64,000 nucleotides of DNA from Actinomycetospora sp. NBRC 106378 (lineage in GTDB: Bacteria; Actinomycetota; Actinomycetes; Mycobacteriales; Pseudonocardiaceae). Under the pieces are notes generated by a model that worked only from the letters and a program-made list of their open reading frames with translations, did no database searches and was not told the origin of the DNA. Where the stretch lies: the NCBI RefSeq assembly GCF_030269685.1, contig NZ_BSTT01000014.1, positions 62,001 through 126,000 on the forward strand. Direction: 5' to 3'. The position numbers and the translations under genes were made by a program. This document shows, piece after piece, positions 63,168 to 64,000 of this stretch (position 1 is its first letter; every line of letters starts with the position of its first letter).

Positions 63168-64000
63168 GCGTCAGCGTGGCGGGCGGAGCGACGGGCCGGG
63201 TGGCCGTCATCGGAGGCGGGACGATGGGCCGCGGGATCGCCTACGTGTTCGCCGCCGCGGGCCTGCCGACCACGGTCGTCGAGCCGGACGGGGAACGCGG
63301 GAGCGCGTTGATCGGCGAGCTCGCCGAGCGCGCCCGCACCGGTGCGGACAAGGGCAAGCTCGACCCGACGGCCGCCGACCGCCTCCCGGAGCTCCTCGAC
63401 GTCGTCCCCGACGTGAGCGACCTCGCCGCCGGCCTCGACCTCGTCGTCGAGTCCGTCCCCGAGATCCCGGCCCTCAAGGCGGAGGTCCTGACGGCGGCCG
63501 AGGCGCGGGAGCCCCACCTGCTCGCCTCCAACACGAGCTCGATCTCGATCGACGACCTGGCCGGCACCCTCGCCCGCCCGCAGTCGTTCCTGGGGATGCA
63601 CTTCTTCAACCCGGTGTGGTCGCTGCCGCTGGTCGAGGTCGTCCGCGGCCGGGCCAGCGACGAGCGGGCCATCACCACCGCGCAGGACTACGCGACGACG
63701 ATCGGCAAGGACTCGATCGTGGTCCGGGACGTCCCGGGCTTCGCCACGAGCCGACTGGACAACATCGCCGCGTTCGAGGCGATGCGGATGGTCGAGGAGG
63801 AGGTCGCGACGGCGGCGGACATCGACAAGGCGGCCGTGCTCGCCTACGGACACCCGATCGGTCCGCTGCGTCTCTCCGACGTCGTCGGGCTCGACGTCCG
63901 GCTCGACATCGCGCGGCACCTCTCGACCGTGTACGGCGAGCGCTACGCCGCTCCGGCGATCCTCGAGCGCCTCGTCGAGCAGGGGCACCTCGGGCGCAAG
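63164..64000 (+). CDS. 3-hydroxyacyl-CoA dehydrogenase, cut by the window edge
   Basis: At least 279 aa. NAD motif VIGGGTMGRGIAYVFAAAG, SNTSSISIDDLAG, the catalytic histidine in GMHFFNPV, and VRDVPGFATSRL, GPLRLSDVVGLDVRL of the C-terminal dimer domain. It oxidises 3-hydroxyacyl-CoA in beta-oxidation. ATGA overlap with the hydrolase gene makes it the third gene of the operon. The stop is outside the window. Confidence 0.94.
   Translation, partial: MSVSVAGGATGRVAVIGGGTMGRGIAYVFAAAGLPTTVVEPDGERGSALIGELAERARTGADKGKLDPTAADRLPELLDVVPDVSDLAAGLDLVVESVPEIPALKAEVLTAAEAREPHLLASNTSSISIDDLAGTLARPQSFLGMHFFNPVWSLPLVEVVRGRASDERAITTAQDYATTIGKDSIVVRDVPGFATSRLDNIAAFEAMRMVEEEVATAADIDKAAVLAYGHPIGPLRLSDVVGLDVRLDIARHLSTVYGERYAAPAILERLVEQGHLGRK

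Overview
The window is one stretch of a very GC-rich actinobacterial chromosome. Nearly every third codon position is G or C. GTG starts are common, and ATGA, GTGA and TGATG start-stop overlaps are frequent. The gene order folC-DUF4233-ndk, rne-rplU-rpmA-obgE-proB/proA, nadD/rsfS/gpgP/octT-like and comEA-comEC-holA-rpsT-lepA is the standard actinobacterial core layout. Protein style suggests Pseudonocardiales (Pseudonocardia or Actinomycetospora-like), but that placement is an inference. No rRNA, tRNA, CRISPR array, integrase or transposase was seen.

Layout. 1-15 kb is conserved housekeeping: folate, nucleotides, a radical-SAM pair, RNase E/G, L21, L27, Obg and proline synthesis. 15-31 kb mixes core and accessory genes: a polytopic GT-C-like membrane protein, an acyl-CoA synthetase, a cysteine-free ribosomal protein L32 behind a Zur-like box, RecQ with a phosphoribosyltransferase-like tail, a GntR/ACC-deaminase operon, a MoxR/VWA pair, and the nadD-rsfS region split by two extra genes. 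31-41 kb is core again: ComEA/ComEC, threonine synthase under a SAM-I riboswitch, HolA, S20, LepA and a DEAD-box helicase. 41-52 kb is accessory: a FAD/NAD protein, a sigma-B/F/G factor, dehydrogenases, a LuxR regulator with a degenerate receiver, an MFS exporter with an extra beta domain, and an amidohydrolase.

52-64 kb is a catabolic island. It holds a flavin monooxygenase of limonene-monooxygenase type, SDRs, an AMP-forming CoA ligase, a type I Baeyer-Villiger monooxygenase, two crotonases, a double SnoaL-fold protein, an HSL-family hydrolase and a 3-hydroxyacyl-CoA dehydrogenase. Together they read as: cyclic alcohol/ketone to lactone, then hydroxy acid, CoA ester and beta-oxidation, as in monocyclic terpenoid degradation. 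Three promoter regions of this island carry the same 18-bp operator, GTCAAC-N6-GTTGAC with one mismatch in one copy, so it looks like a local regulon whose regulator lies outside the window. Between two of the operons are facing 5'-truncated remnants of a CoA-transferase and an MFS gene, most simply one deletion.

Intergenic DNA is rich in short dispersed palindromes. There is a 56-bp element in six copies (three in a 92-bp tandem array), a family with perfect 25-bp hairpin arms, and several smaller families. Some copies lie inside coding linkers. Many genes have no Shine-Dalgarno but a TANNNT-like -10 box 6-8 bp before the start codon, which points to widespread leaderless transcription.
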